Below are positions 63,043 to 64,000 of a DNA stretch of 64,000 nt, piece after piece. The stretch spans positions 1 to 64,000 of the forward strand of contig JAFIFZ010000055.1 in assembly GCA_020831775.1 (NCBI GenBank), given 5' to 3'. Both the position numbers and the translations under genes were made by a program. Numbering within the stretch: position 1 is the stretch's first letter; the number at the start of each line of letters is the position of its first letter. Origin of the DNA: Phycisphaerales bacterium. GTDB lineage: Bacteria; Planctomycetota; Phycisphaerae; Phycisphaerales; UBA1924. Under the pieces are notes generated by a model. It was not told the DNA's origin. It ran no database searches and saw only the letters and a list, made by a program, of their open reading frames with translations.

Positions 63043-64000
63043 TTACGGCTCTTGCGGCATCCATACGGGCAGGTCGGCCAGCCGCTCGTCGAGCCCCTCG
63101 CTCAGCGGCACGCCCCATGCGGTGAAGTAGGGCGCGAGGTTCCGGCCGATAGTGCGGCTGAACTGCTCGACGAACAGGTCCCGCTTGTCGTCGTCGGTGC
63201 GTGGGCGGCGTTCTGTCGGGAGTTCGTCGTACGAGCGGAAGGCTTCGCGGAAGGCCTCCCAGCCGAATTCGTGCCAGAGCATCGCGTAGGTCTGGAGGGC
63301 CAAGAACGGCTCTCTTTTCCACCGATCGAACGGTGCGCCGTCTTGCTTGTGGCGCTCGAATGTTTCCCACGCTGTGCGCGGGCTGGTCCGGGTTGCTTCG
63401 GCGTCGAGCGGGTAGCCGTTGAGCGTATTGAGCACGAGGACGGTGAAGATGTTGACGGTGACCTCGCCGGTGCCTTCGAAGGTCCAGTCTCGGTTCTGGT
63501 GGGCGTGGCCCATCTCGTGGTAGTGGCCCCAGAGGCGGTTGGGGCCCTCGGCGTTGAAGTTGTTGAGGTCGACCATCGCGCCCGCCGCACCCTCTGGGAT
63601 CACGATCGGCGCGTTCTGGGGGCAGTACATGTAACCGAACGACAGGCGTCGCTCGGCGACATAGCGGTACTGGCGTCGGTTCCAGTGGCGGTCGGTGCGG
63701 GGCTCCATCGCATGCATGGTGTCGTGCACGCGGTCCCAGTGCTGCATCACCAGGTCCGGACGGTCGAGCTCGCGCACGACCTCGGCGGGCAGGGTGAAGG
63801 CGAGCTTGTCGGATTCGAGCTCGGCCCAGGCGACGGGGAGCGAGCGGATACGCGACCGCCACTCGTCCAGATCCGTGTGCCCGAGCCTGAAGCGGGGCAT
63901 CTCGACGGCGCCCTCGATCAAAACCTCGACAGGGCCGGACTCAGCGCGGTCGTAGGCGATGTCGATGTAGACCGGCCCCCCGATCGGCGAGAACGCCGCT
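63043..64000 (-). CDS. M60-like (enhancin-type) metallopeptidase, 5' end outside window
   Basis: At least 319 aa, open to the right edge (window 64000 down to 63043). The edge segment GGPVYIDIAYDR is in frame. An HExxH zinc motif lies in GHYHEMGHAHQNRDW, with the downstream EGTGEVTVNIF glutamate that is the third ligand typical of M60 peptidases. PSFGYMYCPQNAPIVIPEG-like SFGYMYCPQNAPIVI is also family-like. M60 enzymes often cleave mucin-type or other glycoproteins and are secreted. The N terminus and any carbohydrate-binding module lie beyond the window. Confidence 0.82.
   Translation of the reverse strand, partial: AAFSPIGGPVYIDIAYDRAESGPVEVLIEGAVEMPRFRLGHTDLDEWRSRIRSLPVAWAELESDKLAFTLPAEVVRELDRPDLVMQHWDRVHDTMHAMEPRTDRHWNRRQYRYVAERRLSFGYMYCPQNAPIVIPEGAAGAMVDLNNFNAEGPNRLWGHYHEMGHAHQNRDWTFEGTGEVTVNIFTVLVLNTLNGYPLDAEATRTSPRTAWETFERHKQDGAPFDRWKREPFLALQTYAMLWHEFGWEAFREAFRSYDELPTERRPRTDDDKRDLFVEQFSRTIGRNLAPYFTAWGVPLSEGLDERLADLPVWMPQEP

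Overview
The window looks like a chromosomal segment of a high-GC planctomycete, probably of the Phycisphaerae type. This is inferred from gene content, since no rRNA is present. Supporting features are a secreted protein with a C-terminal paired dockerin/EF-hand motif, a prepilin-like secreted protein, HEAT-like and other secreted proteins of unknown function, two groEL genes, a hybrid type II secretion/type IV pilus cluster and an interspersed long-inverted-repeat family. Nearly all the DNA is coding. I see no rRNA, tRNA, CRISPR array, prophage or intact insertion sequence.

Layout. 1-5.9 kb: a prepilin-type protein, a RidA-family protein, a dockerin protein, a small transaldolase and an AMP-forming acyl-CoA ligase, with two copies and one fragment of an intergenic repeat element. 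6.1-14.1 kb: a secreted HEAT-like protein, then a minus-strand chaperone series read as groEL2, a 143-aa orphan, groES, groEL1, dnaJ, grpE, fmdB-like and acpS. A sigma-54-like promoter match lies upstream of groEL2. 14.5-18.7 kb: a plus-strand run with an isolated nuoA, a DUF2752 protein, two lipoproteins, a possible GT-B-fold protein, a low-molecular-weight tyrosine phosphatase and a small domain protein. 18.8-23.2 kb: sucA and sucB of the 2-oxoglutarate dehydrogenase complex. 23.4-31.2 kb: pstS-C-A-B, in which both permeases carry large extra domains.

31.4-53.6 kb is the centre of interest. It is a minus-strand block read as gspF, G, H, I, J, K, a PilM-PilN fusion, a PilO/GspM-PilP/GspC fusion, a 13.8-kb secretin gene and a small lipoprotein. 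The 4604-aa secretin has about fifty tandem N1-like ring-forming domains before one C-terminal secretin pore domain; ordinary GspD or PilQ has two to six. Parts of the array are higher-order duplications. gspE lies about 2 kb beyond gspF on the opposite strand. A lipoprotein carrying only a GspG-like globular domain lies between gspF and gspE. No prepilin peptidase is in the window.

53.7-64 kb: a glutathione peroxidase-like lipoprotein, a two-domain 6-pyruvoyl-tetrahydropterin synthase homologue, gspE, a large secreted protein, a GT9 glycosyltransferase, serA-serC (SerA lacks the usual catalytic glutamate) and the 3' part of an M60-like metallopeptidase that runs off the right edge.

Working interpretation: the gsp/pil genes encode an envelope-spanning pseudopilus machine. 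ATPase GspE and platform GspF drive the GspG-K pseudopilus, the PilMN and PilOP fusions link the inner membrane to the secretin, and the giant secretin forms an extremely long conduit. This would be a distinct variant of the type II/type IV superfamily.
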